From: Gossypium raimondii
Lineage: Eukaryota; Streptophyta; Magnoliopsida; Malvales; Malvaceae
NCBI RefSeq assembly: GCF_025698545.1
Contig: NC_068566.1
Location: 47,843,192 to 47,907,191 of the forward strand
Reading direction: 5' to 3'
DNA length: 64,000 nt
Numbering within the stretch: the first letter of the stretch is position 1; the number at the start of each line of letters is the position of its first letter. Of the stretch, positions 1-11,900 are shown one piece after another. Below the pieces are notes generated by a model. The model made no database searches and was not told the DNA's origin. It was given only the letters and a program-made list of their open reading frames with translations. The position numbers were made by a program, and so were the translations under genes.

Positions 1-354
1 GAAGAAATAAATATTGTCTCTTTTTCTTCTCTCTTTTTTTTTTTTTAACTTTGATCTTAATTTGTTTTTGTGAATTAGGGTTTAATTATGCTTCAGTCCC
101 TGTACTTTTCAGACGTTTGGAATTAAGTGCTTCTTCTTTTCTTTTAGTTACAAGAGTTTAATCATTGATGAAGATCCCAACAGGCTTATGTTAAGCCTAC
201 GAATCATAGGAATCATATTCAGATTGTATTTTACTTCATTTCATTTACTAAAAATGTAACATTCCAAAAACCGGGTCAGAAGAAAGCTCGGCTTTGAAAC
301 CTCTCTCATCTCTCGATTATGAATTTAGATTTTGGAAATCTTTTACAAATGAAT

Positions 355-425
355 TTATTTGGTTCAGTAGTTAAGTGTTCTTATTATGTGTGTGAGGTTT
401 TGGGTTCGAATATTATCTCTTGAAA
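355..425 (+). repeat. tRNA-derived SINE-like fragment
   Basis: A box-A-like sequence TGGTTCAGTAGTTAAG lies at 360-375 and a box-B-like GGGTTCGAATA at 402-412, about the spacing of an internal RNA polymerase III promoter. No tRNA fold can be drawn, so this is a tRNA-derived short interspersed element or relic, not a tRNA gene. The ends are not defined. Confidence 0.4.
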
Positions 426-1417
426 TTTTATTATTTTTTATTAAATCCTTATTTTAGACATGTGGGTTATAAGTTAAATTCAGTCAACTGATGATAAGAA
501 ATCAACTTTAACGTAACTACCCAAATTTTTAAGCCGGATTTAGGGTATTAAAAAATAAATAAATTAGTCATTTTCGCAGTATAAACACAAACTGAAATTT
601 TTAACTGTGACTAACAAAATAATTAAAGGATTAAATTTTAAAAGTTTAAAGGGTAGAGATGTGAGGGCAGAATTAGACTGTTATATTTTCTTTTAATTTT
701 TGCTTTACGAAATTACGAGAAAACCCTTGTACGAAACTGTGGATTACTTACTATTCTTATTAAGCTATAAGAATGTTTGAATCAATGAATTTGTACGTAG
801 ATGTTTTTCATTAAGACAAAAGGTGTCTTAATGTCATATATGACTCAGCTCCCTCCAATCCGATATCGTTTTATCGAATATGTTCTTTTGACTCTCTTTT
901 TTCCCATTAAAAGGGCTCAAAGAATCTAATTTTGTTGATCATATCTTTCAAAAAAACACTATTGTGTATATATATATATATACATATGCATGTAACATAT
1001 TCTATATATGTTCTTAACTATATATGATATGTACAAGTCAATGGTTAGGGATTAAATTTTGATGATATATTTTTTGTTTTTGATTTCGTAAAAATCACAT
1101 CACATCGATACATTTTAACAGGGTCTTACTGTCAACTATGAAGTAATGCATATCCTTGACATGAGTTGATACAAACATAAACCTATTAATCCAACTGAAA
1201 TACGCAAAATTTATGATCAAAATGGTCGATATCAAGGGTAACAATTGGGAATAAGCAATGATGGGTGAGAGAAAAAAAGGCCCCTAGTCCCTCCAATTCT
1301 AAAAACAAAAGGTACAAAAGCAATCTGGTAGTCTAGTTGAACCAAAAGAAATGGCTACAAAGCTGGGGGGTGGAGCTAAAAAGCTAGTGATCGGTTCAAT
1401 AGTGGTCCCCCGCTCCT

Positions 1418-1428
1418 ATATATATAGC
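1418..1428 (+). promoter_or_regulatory. TATA-like promoter sequence without a visible gene
   Basis: CTATATATATAG is set in locally GC-richer sequence (about 1330-1480), which stands out from its AT-rich surroundings. It is followed by purine-rich sequence that could be a transcript leader. No coding frame follows within several hundred bases. It may be a relic promoter or the start of a non-coding transcript. Confidence 0.2.
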
Positions 1429-3556
1429 AAGGAAGAAGAGACCACTAAAACCACCAGTTGGATCAGGTGTGTGGGTCTTCAGTTTTCTGCATCAAGAATC
1501 TATATGAGAAAATAAATTAGTACAATAACAGATAGGTTAGGTGAATTATGGTGGAATTTCTTGGGAGACACCCAACAAATATATAAATATAGAAAAAAAA
1601 GGGAGTAGTTTTGGTAAATCCATGTAGCCCCCATATTCTATTTTAAGCAATAAATGTTAAAAAAAAGTGTGTTCCTTTTTCTAACTCAGTATTTGATTAA
1701 TTAGTGTAGAATTTAAATTTTAAAGATAATATTATCGAGAAAGATGATCACGAAGTTTGAAATATAGGGCCCTGAACCTCTCCTACATTTTTTAAAATTT
1801 CAATTCAACCTTTTGAGTTTTTAAAATTTTTATTGCGAACTTATAATTAATTCTAATAAATAGGATAAATTTGTGTTTTGCCTCCAAAAGTTTTTTTTTA
1901 ATTTGGTTTCTTTTATAGAATTTATAATTTTTATGATAGATTTATTGACATTTTTAGTTTTATATGGTAAACTAATACAAAGTAGTATCTAAATATTAAT
2001 TTAGTAAAAAAAGTGCAATAATTGTAGTGTCTAAGTATAAATTAGCATCTAAATATTAATTAGGTAAAAATAAACTTAAATAATTACAATTGGTCGGGGC
2101 CTAATCTATTTTATATAAATATCTTGACCCCCTTTATCAACATTTCTGGCTTAACCCCTACTGAAATGGTCGGTCTTCATGGACTATACAACATACATAA
2201 AAAAATACATTGATTATACAAAAAAAACTTAGTATTCGATCAATTAGTGTTGGGTGTAATGGTAAGATAAATTACACTTTTAGAAAGAAAAATCAAGTTT
2301 AAACCTTGAAGATGACATTTTTGGGAGGGACAACTATAAACCTCGAAAAATTTAACCTTCATAAATAATAAAATAAAAGTACCTTAATCATACAAAAATA
2401 AAGCGTAACATTCCAAAACCAGAAAGATTTTCATTAAATTTGAAGCGGAGTAGCGTTAAATTATTTCATTTTAAGAGGTAAGCTCTTTCGGTTTACTTTA
2501 GTTTCTGTTGAAATTTAAGACCTTACTCATCATTTATTTTATAATTAGAGGAGGATAATGAATCAAATTATTTGGGATCGAACCAAGCTCTCATGCCTAC
2601 AACATAATGCTCTTAATATTGGGTCAAAAAATTATTAACTATTCCTAATATTTTTAATCACTTGATTTAACAGGTGTTGGTGAAAAAGGTTTCTTCTTTA
2701 TATAGACATTGATCCTACAATATTATTGACAACAAATGATATGGATCGACGGATCACAATCATGCACAGTTTATAATTATTACAACAGCTATTATCACTG
2801 CCCCAATTTTTTGACGTCTTATTGGTGGGTTTTTTGATGTCTTATTGGTGGGGTTATCATAGTTTAAATTTTAAGTCGGCTCTTATATTATTGGATTGCA
2901 ACTCAAGAGATCATACATTTATTATGTTTTACTATTATTATTATTATTACATGTTGTTGCTCATGATTTAGTATGTGTAATGAAAAAAAAAAGAACATGT
3001 TCGGTACAATATGGTGGGATTTTCGTCAATAATGTAAATGTTTTAACGATCTGCGAGGTTCGGGCACGTTTGGTTTCTTGATGGAGCTAAGATTTTTGTT
3101 TAAAGAATGAAATTTTAGGATGGAAAGGAGAGTCCTAAGTGGTGATTTCCATAAAATCCGAATGATATGAGTTCGATTTTACTCAATTTGATAGGATAAA
3201 GTTTTTTTTTTTTTAATCGAGTTTTGAAATGAGTTTAATTTTTTTCTTAGTTGTATCAGATTTAATTCTTCAATTAGTTTGATTGAGTCGAAATCGGAAT
3301 TAGGATTGAGTGTAAGAAAAATATTTCCAATCTAACTCTGAGATAATTGTTATATATAACTTCAATTTAAAATATGATAATAAAATTTATATTAATATTT
3401 ACTTTAGTATAATTATATTTAAAAATTTCTTGTTGTGGCTTATTGATTAAGTATTTTTCTTCTCTAGGAATAGCTTAGATTCGAATTATCATTGTACCAA
3501 AAAAGATTATACTTAAAAAATAAATAATAGTATTATTAAAAATTATGACATATTGA

Positions 3557-3796
3557 GCCGTATGGGCTAATGAGGCATGGGGATCATATTGGAATTGGGA
3601 CCCAAAGGAAAATTGGGCGTTTATTACTTGGACCGTATTCGCGATTTATTTCCATACCCGAACAAATAAAAATTTGGAAGGTGTAAATTCCGCACTTGTG
3701 GCTTCTATGGGATTTCTTATAATTTGGATATGCTATTTTGGGGTCAATCTATTAGGAATAGGTTTACATAGTTATGGTTCATTTACATTAAATTAA
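3557..3796 (+). pseudogene. ccsA: Plastid ccsA C-terminal fragment inserted in the nucleus (NUPT)
   Basis: Read from 3557, the frame is open for 79 codons and ends in TAA at 3794-3796. It reads as the C-terminal part of the plastid cytochrome c biogenesis protein CcsA. It contains the tryptophan-rich [11 protein letters not shown] segment that binds haem in this family, then membrane segments, ending SYGSFTLN. The N-terminal three quarters of the gene is absent and the bases just upstream are ordinary AT-rich nuclear sequence, so this is a nuclear plastid-DNA insert and not a functional gene. There is no frameshift or internal stop, which suggests a fairly recent transfer, though some substitutions are likely (for example KEN where I expect KET). 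Plastid similarity may continue a short way past the stop, but I cannot define that edge. Confidence 0.88.
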
Positions 3797-5427
3797 CATC
3801 TAATTGAATTGAATAAAGAGGCTAGGCCTAACAAATACTAACACAGGTATACCTCTGATTTTTCCAATCGGAGTTTGGGGTAGATAAATTAATATTTGAT
3901 TTTGAATTGAGTTGAGATTAGATTATGCTGGGGGAGTACCAGGTCAAGGTCAGAGCTGGTAAAAGAATCGCCTTCCCTGTTGCCATCTCTAATTGTAAGT
4001 TTTGGTATAATACTTAAATTTCAATTAAATCTAGAATCGAATAAGATCATATTTTTAAATGAAATTGTGATTTTGAGAAGAATAAAAAATAAATGTAGTT
4101 AATTTTATTTTTCTTCAAAAATACATATGATAATGATATAGAAATAAATTTAAGATTTTAAGGTTTGAAATTTTAAATTAATTTTCTAAATTATATTATT
4201 AATAAAAATACAAATTATAAGTAAAAGAATATCGATATTAGATCCTAATACGTAATTCAAGTTTAACTAAGTCATATCTTTCCCAATAGTGGCACCAATA
4301 ATTCACCTAATATTGTACGAGAACCGACCAACATTATATATAGGCCATATTTTTTTCCTTAAATGTACTATAATTATTTGTTTAATTTTTTAATACTTCA
4401 ATCACGACTTATATCTTGACTTGAATGGAGCGGTGATTAAAACTCTAGTTAGCCGCTTATTTAACACGGATTCAAACTATATTACCCTATCCCCTACCTC
4501 TAATGTTGTACGAAGACTTATAGGCATGCTATTTTATATATTTAGAAAGTAGTTCTATTTTTATCTCTAAATGGATGATTCTTGAAATTTAAGATTAAAT
4601 TATTTAGCAAAAAATGTTATGGAATTTTGGGTTTAAATCTCATCATGCCGTATATATTTTTTAGGATTTTATATGAAAAAGATAAAATATCCTCAAAATA
4701 ATATTTATTGATTTGTTAAAATAATAGTCTTTTAGTAATTTAAGAACTGAGTTGGGACTTAATTAAAGAGCGACACAAACCCAATCAATCTCTTTATATA
4801 AAGTAAGTATAGATTTATTATGTATATTATTATTTTTATATACTTCCTTTTATATGAGTGTAAGATCATATATGATTCTTAATCTTTGTTTTTTGACACA
4901 ATACCTAAAACTACTCATAGCCTCTCCCCAACTCTTAAATAAGAGAATAATGCATTTCAACGTAGCCGAACCCATGTTCTCTTGCATTGACAATAATATC
5001 GATACCAACTGGGCTAAGACTCAATCGGCATGTATATTATTATTTTACTGAGGTTTAATTTAAAGAATATAAAAATATTAATAAATTTAATAATTGAGTC
5101 ACTTAATTGGTGATATAAAATTTAGTTGCGCATTTTATAATAATATAGATGCATATTCTCAAGGTAGATATGATCTAGATGCAAATTATCTATATCCATA
5201 TATAGATTTAGGGATATGTTTGTGGCAAAAATAGAGATAGATCAGCTAGTAGTATGGTGCTTAAAAATCTTATCCCCAAACTCCAACATTCTTTAATTAA
5301 TTGTCAGGTTAGGTATATGCCCTATAAAGTATTCAACTGAAAATAATTATTATATAATTAAAGCTTGCGTTGAATGAAGTTTTTTCTTCATTTAATGTAT
5401 TTTATTTTCATTTCTCTGATAAGGTTT
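3797..5427. other. Intergenic region, no gene seen
   Basis: AT-rich spacer with one SINE-like copy on the minus strand (4885-5029). The short frame at 4854-5051 is that repeat read on the wrong strand and is not a gene. Confidence 0.5.
4885..5029 (-). repeat. SINE-like repeat, family 1
   Basis: On the minus strand this reads as a repeat beginning TTGAGTCTTAG, followed by a box-B-like GGGTTCG and a downstream AGTTGGGGAGAGGCTATGAG-type tail. The same arrangement recurs at 16785-16902 (minus), 32782-32930 (plus), 38956-39100 (plus) and, shortened, at 48690-48790 (minus). The boxes suggest a tRNA-derived SINE family, but the boundaries are approximate. Confidence 0.5.
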
Positions 5428-5574
5428 AGGGTGGGTTTGGATGGACGATTGAGTGCGGTGCGTTTAGTTTACTTTTTGTCTCATGCTACAGTATCACTAC
5501 AGTATCTAATCTCACCGCCACCGCTGTTTTTACACTAACCGCAAGTAAACGCACCGCCTATCCAAACTCACCCT
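5428..5574. mobile_element. Short MITE with GGGTGGGTTTGGAT termini
   Basis: The left end AGGGTGGGTTTGGATGG is matched by the inverted right end TATCCAAACTCACCCT. The inner parts also pair: GCGGTGCGTTTAG on the left with GTAAACGCACCGC on the right. At 147 bp with no coding capacity this is a miniature inverted-repeat element. The 8 bases outside each end (TAAGGTTT and TAGTGTTT) match at 6 of 8 positions, compatible with an old hAT-type target duplication. That class call is tentative. Confidence 0.75.
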
Positions 5575-5589
5575 TAGTGTTTGATGTAG

Positions 5590-6115
5590 ATGAATATGTC
5601 AAAAACGGTGGTTATCAAGCTTTCTGGTTGAAATATTGACTTTAATGCTTTACTGAACAAAACGTTTGCTCTATGAAAATCATCTCAAATGTTCCCATTA
5701 ATGAATTTTGAGAATGACCATTATATGGTAAAATTTAGTTTATGGAGGATTATACGACGGTTTTGGCTAAGGGTCCTTGGGTTGTGTATGGGAAGTATCT
5801 CATGATTTAGTTATGGGCACTGTCATTCTCCACCTCAAAACTTTCTTTGAACGAAGTCGTGGAGTGCAATGTATAAGAATAGCTTACTACGAGCTATTAG
5901 GGAGGTGGGTGATATTGATTATAATAGAGAAGATGGAATTAGGGGGAGATTTGCTAGAATGGGGCTATGACCTCTCATCTCCAAAATTAGAATTGATGAT
6001 CACTTATAGGGGAGATTTGTTTTCAATGTGGTTGTTGTGGTTGTTATGGACATATGCAAGAAGGTTGTCTAACCGTGGAAACCATGGAAAAATAAAGAGA
6101 TTTATCTTTGAATGA
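5590..6115 (+). pseudogene. Broken LINE ORF1 (DUF4283 plus CCHC zinc knuckle)
   Basis: Fragments of the nucleic-acid-binding first protein of a plant LINE can be read in several frames. A segment from about 5597 reads KTVVIKLSG and then NALLNKTFALW, and by 5770 it reads GPWVVYGKYL; both are typical of DUF4283. A later part reads LRAIREVGDID and GRFARM. Around 6032-6073 one frame gives a zinc knuckle with the exact spacing C-x2-C-x4-H-x4-C. Stops and frame changes interrupt it many times, so it is dead. No reverse transcriptase follows. The 112-residue frame at 5777-6115 is an out-of-frame reading of the same remnant. Confidence 0.75.
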
Positions 6116-6119
6116 AGCA

Positions 6120-8890
6120 CATTTTATTGCCAGCAATTTATCTTTTCAAAAATATTCGTAGCAAGGGGATTTGCACCAAACACTTGTTAGCTATAATGGT
6201 ATTATTTCTTAATTTATCTCATATTTTACACAATTTTCCATATCGATTCACGTTATCATTTTTTGTCTTCGAAGTATTATAAATTTAAATAAATTTTGAC
6301 ACGTTAATGATTCATTTTATATAAAGTTTAACACGTACATATAATTTTGATGACACTAGGTATGCCTCATATGTTTACATAAAAAATATTTAATTTATCC
6401 TCTTTCATAATAATTTAATTTTACAATATGTTGGGAAAGAAGGAGGAAATGTTAAGTGAAGTGAGGGAAAAGAGATTCCTTTTTTTCATTTGGACAAGTG
6501 AATTTTATAGAGAGAGGGAAAGGAAATGGAATTGGGAATTCCTTGCTTTCTTTAGCTTTACTCCATTTTTTAATATCCCAATTGGGGGAAAATGCAAACA
6601 ATTAAAATATCATTTTGTCCTTCTAGTATTTTACAATTAACTCTAAATTCTAAATTTTAATTTTAAAATTTAAATTTTACATTTACCATATATTAATCTA
6701 AATATTATGTTCAAGATTTAATTTATTTTCTTAAAGCAAAAGAGAGCATATTTGCAAGTGGCCCTAAAATGGAAAATTGTCCATTTAGACTTTTTAACAA
6801 TTTTAAAATTTTAATTTAGTAAAATTAAATTTCACTTTGGCCCCTAAAAATGATAAAAATTTTATTTAATCATTTAAAAATTATAAAAATATAGACTATT
6901 AAAATTATAATTTAATTTCACCCTAATCATATATATCACCCACCTCCAAGACTTGAAGTAGTAGTGTTTAACCTCCAAATTAACATCCCATCATCACAAA
7001 TCTTATGCATTTTCTCCTAAAAGGAATATTTCCATCTCATTTTGTCTATATCTTTCATAATCATCATTTTCTTTATTCATGGTAACAAACTCAACCCATG
7101 AGTAAGAATATGTAAGATTATGATTTCTCATCTATAATGCACTCTAATCTATTTTAAAACTTCCATTTTAGTGTTGTACCAAATGACAACAAAAAAAATC
7201 AAAATTCAATTATTGTAAACTTACCAAATGAGTATAAAATGCCATTTACCATTAAAAGGTTACCTACTAACTAAGATATTATTTCTTAAATTGGATAACT
7301 ATAAGTAGTGTTGAAATTATATTAGAAATTGTTAAATATCAAATATAATTATTTCTTTTGATAAAAATAAATATTGATTTTGAAAAGAATATTAATATTA
7401 ATTTTAATCTTATTGATACACTATTTTATATTATTTTGAATAATTTTGAGACGAGGTTAATTATGATCATAGATAGAAAGTTAATTCTTTCAAAATTCTT
7501 GAGTGCCTAATAGTTTTTCTATCTAATCAATCCAACCACTAGTTTAACTTTTATTAGGAAAAATATTTGGTATATTATCAGTGGAATATTTAGACTTCAC
7601 AAACAAGGTCAAAGGATTGATAAGTATCTTATACAAATATTTAATACACATCAATTTTTTAATACAACTTGTGCAGTGGCGGAGCCAAGGGGGGCTGGTA
7701 GGGATCTCGCCCCCCCCCCTAAAATAGAAAATTTCTCATTTAGGACCTTTATAATTTATAAAATTTTAAATTAGTAATGTTAAAATTGTACTTTTGCCCC
7801 CCAAAAATAATAAAAAAATTGATTTAACCCTTTAAAAATTATAAAGATATAGACTATTAAAATAGTGAAATTACATTTTACTATTGTAAAAATATATAAT
7901 TTAATTCCGACAAAAAAAACAACACAATTACGTTTTCTTATAAAAGTATATTGTGACTTGCTACAATAAAAATAAAATTATTAGCAAATATTGGGTACGG
8001 TTGAAAAACACATTGTATTTTTAAAAAGAATACAAATTTTATGATATTATTCAAAAAACAACCTCAAACATAAAACGTAAAACCAACATAAAAAACAACA
8101 ATTAATAAAAATAGAAAAGCCTTAAAAACTAAATATAGAAATAGAATCTCGAGGCAGTGTCTTTTAACCTAATTAGCCAGATTGGGTATTCAAAGTGTAA
8201 AAGAAAAGTGAATATACTTGAACTCCCAATAGGTGAATTTAGTTTAAATTTTGATGGCGATGTTGTTGAGAAAAGCAATTATGAACCTAAAACATGAACC
8301 ATAAAATAGATATGAAAAATATAAAAAAGTCATATCTATATTTTAGTTTGACGTAACTTTTATCTTTTGTTCATATTAATATTAAGATTACTATCTTATA
8401 TATCGAGTGAAGTAAAAATATTCCACATAAAATAAAATTATTTCGTTTTAGAGTATAATAAAATAATAATAAAAAATACTTAGGCTTTATATTAGTCCAC
8501 ATCATCTGATTAACAAAATTTTAAAGGGACGAAATTTTCAAATTTAGTATAATACAAGGATAAAACCTAAAATTATACCAATTTAATAAATACTGCAAAC
8601 CATGAATTAAGGTGGTCATATGGATTTAGATAATGATTACTAATGTAGTGAATGGTGGAGACAATTTTTTTTAAAAAAAGTATTAATCTAAGCCACGTGA
8701 AGAAGCACTATAATAATATCCCACATATGAAAACAAAGTTTAGGGTTATGGAAAAGGACTTTGCTCTTTTTAGATGGCGAAAGGCCAATTTTCATTGATT
8801 TTTGCAATGCAAGTGGCCAACTTGTCTGTTAAAAAAATCAAAGATTTTGTGTACTTTCTACCTATAATTACAATATTGTTTTATTATATA
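6120..8890. other. Intergenic region with dispersed-repeat fragments
   Basis: No protein gene is visible. Two stretches (6730-6925 and 7672-7910) belong to a dispersed repeat whose landmark is the CAGTGGCGGAGCCA-type start and a string of short segments on the theme of AAATTTTAAATTAGTAA and ATAAAGATATAGACTATTAAA. Confidence 0.5.
7672..7910 (+). repeat. Dispersed repeat starting CAGTGGCGGAGCCA
   Basis: Starts at 7673 with CAGTGGCGGAGCCAAGG, runs through a C-rich stretch and continues with AT-rich sequence. Related but decayed sequence lies at 6730-6925, 27700-27910, 39986-40110 and, inverted, 47500-47750. It probably derives from a non-autonomous DNA transposon, but I cannot find the other end here, so the class is open. 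Confidence 0.45.
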
Positions 8891-9200
8891 GGTTAAATTC
8901 TACTATTAATTTCTATATTTTACGGAAGTTGTGAATTTAGTCTTTTTTTACTTTTTACTTTTTAAGATTTTGATCCTTACCAAGTAGTAAATGTTAAATT
9001 CTGCTATTTTCAAAATTTGATGCGACAAACATATTTAACTATTACTGTTTGGTCAAGACTAAATTTCAAAATTTGAAAAGTATAAGGACTAAAATTGACC
9101 GGTTCGAAAAGTACACACAGATTGAAATTGATCAAAATAAAGTAAAAGGACTAAATTCATAACTTTTGCAAAGTACAAAGATTAATAGTAGAATTTAACC
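8891..9200. mobile_element. MITE with GGTTAAATTCTACTATTAAT termini
   Basis: The left end GGTTAAATTCTACTATTAAT is mirrored by ATTAATAGTAGAATTTAACC at the right end, and the inverted similarity continues for about 60 bp. The element is 310 bp with no coding potential. Relatives lie at 17408-17757, at 17758-18410 (interrupted by a solo LTR) and probably at 11093-12215 and 49319-49800. No clear target duplication was seen. Confidence 0.75.
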
Positions 9201-9536
9201 TTACATATAAAATTATTTGGTATAATGATGGCAAAGTTTTTTTATTTTCACAAACAGTGGCATGTCGAGTATGATACATTATTACCATGTTCGGTTCATT
9301 TGACTAGAATGTAAGATTTTGGTGCTTGATTAAAGGAATATAAGATTACCTAAAAGCACATTTTACTAAATTGTCTTTAATATAGAATTTTTTAAGCAAA
9401 TTTAATCCTTCAATTATTTTTAGCCTCTGTTTTCATAAAACTATGATAAACTATGACAATTCTTGTTTTCATTACAATGCATATATTAATAAGTGTATAT
9501 ATATATATATATATATGATGTTGAAAAATTTTATGA

Positions 9537-9578
<42 letters not shown>

Positions 9579-10583
9579 ATTAATATGCTAATAAATAAAT
9601 CATTAGAATCAATATGTAACTGGTAAGAAAAAAGAGATTTTTATTTTAATTAGACTTAAATTTTATACGAAAAGAAATACCAAACTTGTTAAAATAATAA
9701 AACATATGATAAATTTATCCAAAGTTTCAAATTATGCTCGTAATCTTAGATAACTTTGTGGTATTAAAATTACATCCTATATTACAACATCTTGACATTA
9801 TTTGAAAATGTGAAATAAGGGTATCCGAAATGTAATTTTAATTTGGAATATGAGATTACAAGGTGTAAGGTAAAACCAAACTCGCCTTAAAATATATGTT
9901 TCAAGTTACGAATAATTAGTTTTCAACTTTTTTTATATACAGCACTTAAATTACTCATAACCTCCTAATCCTTAAAATAAGAGATGTTATTTGCTTAAAG
10001 CCTACATCTTTTATGTTATTAGGATAATATGATAAAAGATAAACGATAAATTACCAACTCGCGATATATATTAAATGTTTTACTAAATTTAGTGTTATTG
10101 GATCGATTGATTCAAATCGATTAGAATATCAATTTAAAAATTACATTAAATCGATTAAACTGATTTTTTAAATATTTTTTATTTAAATAATAATAATTTT
10201 TAATCCAACCAATTCAAATCAACTATGGATCATATTCTAAAAACATTGGTTTGTATAGATTTAAGGGGCTAAAGGCATTGTATAGCATGTTAATGATCTT
10301 TGGACCTGAATAACCTTGACATCGTAACCTATATTGTGAAAGTTATTTATGCTGGTGCTCATTGGATTACTGATTTCGTTTAGAAATATGCCATAAGTTT
10401 TCACATTTTAATTTTTAAGAATTTAATTTCTCTATTTTTCATATTTTAAAATTTAAATTTAATTGTTAATATTGATAAATTTATTTTTAAGTAGAATCGA
10501 AAAAATTTAAAACCGTTTTGATCCAATCTAAATTGAGCCAACCTAAACTAATCCAATCTACCAACTTGACAAGTATATATACG
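9201..10583. other. AT-rich intergenic region, no gene seen
   Basis: Apart from the TA microsatellites there is only low-complexity spacer here, with decayed SINE-like similarity near 9940-10010. Confidence 0.5.
9495..9573. repeat. (TA)n microsatellites
   Basis: Two near-pure TA dinucleotide runs, about 9495-9516 and 9539-9573, are separated by a short AT-rich spacer. Confidence 0.9.
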
Positions 10584-10958
10584 TGTCATGGGCGACACAA
10601 AGAAGTCCACGGCCAAGGCACACTCTGATGTTCCCTCTTGTTCATTGGGGGTCATTCGGCCCAATGGGATTGACCCATTACTGGGAAGAGACTAAAGGTC
10701 CATCTACTTGAGTCCTAGTTAAATTGTAAACATTGTATTTTACCAGAATAATTATTGTAAATCCTAAATGATAAACATGTATAAAATTTAAATCCCTATG
10801 GGAACTAATCTCAGCTATTGTTGTAATCCGATTTATACTATTGGATCTAGGGAGCTTAACTATAAATAAAGTCTTCCCCTTTATTTATAATGATTCCATT
10901 TTTGAGTTAAGAAATCACATAAGGCCGTTTGCGAGAAAAAAGTTCTAACCCCGTGACA
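10584..10958 (+). mobile_element. Probable short solo LTR
   Basis: The 375-bp segment begins TGTCATGG and ends CCGTGACA, so the ends are short inverted repeats of the TG..CA type. The four bases outside each end are both TACG. An internal TATAAATAAAG near 10861 followed by pyrimidine-rich sequence looks like an LTR promoter on the plus strand. No internal retrotransposon region follows. A 4-bp duplication is shorter than the usual 5 bp, which keeps this call below the other solo LTRs. Confidence 0.55.
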
Positions 10959-11284
10959 TACGTACGTACTATAGTTAAAGTCCCTAAGTCAATTTGGGGT
11001 TCGAGTTACTTAAGGTTTAAGTCATTTGAGATTGACATCATTTAAATTTAAAATACAGGTTAAACAGACACCAATTTGAATAGAAAAATTAGGTTAAATT
11101 CTTATATTAGTCATTTTACTTTGTGAAAGTTATAGATTTAATTCCTATACCCATATTTGATTAATTTTAATCCCTATACTCCTCAAATTGTGCAATTATA
11201 GTCCTATACTTTTTAAAATTTTGAAATTTTATTCTTGACTCAAACACTAGCAATTACATCCATTTTGTTAAATTCAATTGCTAT

Positions 11285-11900
11285 TCCTATGCTATGAAGC
11301 AAAGACAAAGCTCTTCTCCTCTCGTACCGGTGTCATACGAGTGTTCGACACGGACAAGCCGATATACTCGAATACGTACAGGATATGTCGAAATATATCA
11401 AAGAAAAAAAGGAACGCATGGTCAAGACACTTGTGTTCGGAAATGGATACGGACGGACACGAACAACTGGCGGCCGGCGAGCAGAAGAAGCAGTCTGCTG
11501 ATGAAGAAGAAAAAAGAGGAAGAAGACTTGTGGCAGTAGAAAGAAATGATTGTCTCTAGAGCTAATTTTTTTATTAAGTTGTTTTTAGTTAATGGGCTTT
11601 GGTTGTTTTTTTATTTAACTCACGCTATAGTTTGAGTTTTAGAAACTATTACAAATAACATTTCATTCATAAAAAAAATTAACTTATAATATTTTAATTA
11701 ATTAAGATTAAATTAGATTAACAAATGCTACTATTATTTTAATATATGGTGGTAAACAAATAAAGTATTTTAACATTAAAATATATATATAAAAAATTAT
11801 TGCTATGTCTTGGCGTACTCATATCCTTATTTTTTTGAAAATCATCGTGTCACCGTGATGTACTTGTAATGCATGTCCATGTCTATGCTTCACAAATCTT
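11285..11900. mobile_element. Possible non-autonomous element with GAAGCATAGACA-type ends
   Basis: The left side has TATGAAGCAAAGACAAAG and the right side, reversed, has TGAAGCATAGACATGG. Both sides also carry scrambled GACACGG/GTGTC motifs. The two overlapping short frames at 11278-11559 fall in this repeat and look like chance frames. Whether it is a true transposon is unsure because the ends are poorly matched. Confidence 0.3.

Larger units (their letters stand above)
1..3556. other. AT-rich intergenic region, no gene seen
   Basis: No frame here resembles a known protein; the only sizeable open frame (2896-3081) is low complexity. The stretch holds one SINE-like sequence near 355-425, short TA runs near 965-985, and a promoter-like TATA stretch near 1418-1428. 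Otherwise it is A/T-rich spacer with many short poly-A and poly-T tracts. Confidence 0.6.

Noticed and set aside
1380-1440. miRNA precursor around AGTGGTC..GACCACT
   Set aside because: The paired arms are only about seven bases and no known mature miRNA sequence was recognised.
5777-6115. 112-residue open frame as a gene
   Set aside because: It is a wrong-frame reading of LINE ORF1 remnants. The recognisable zinc knuckle is in another frame.
11278-11559. Two overlapping frames of 93 and 81 residues
   Set aside because: Both lie in scrambled GACACGG-type repeats and have no family resemblance.
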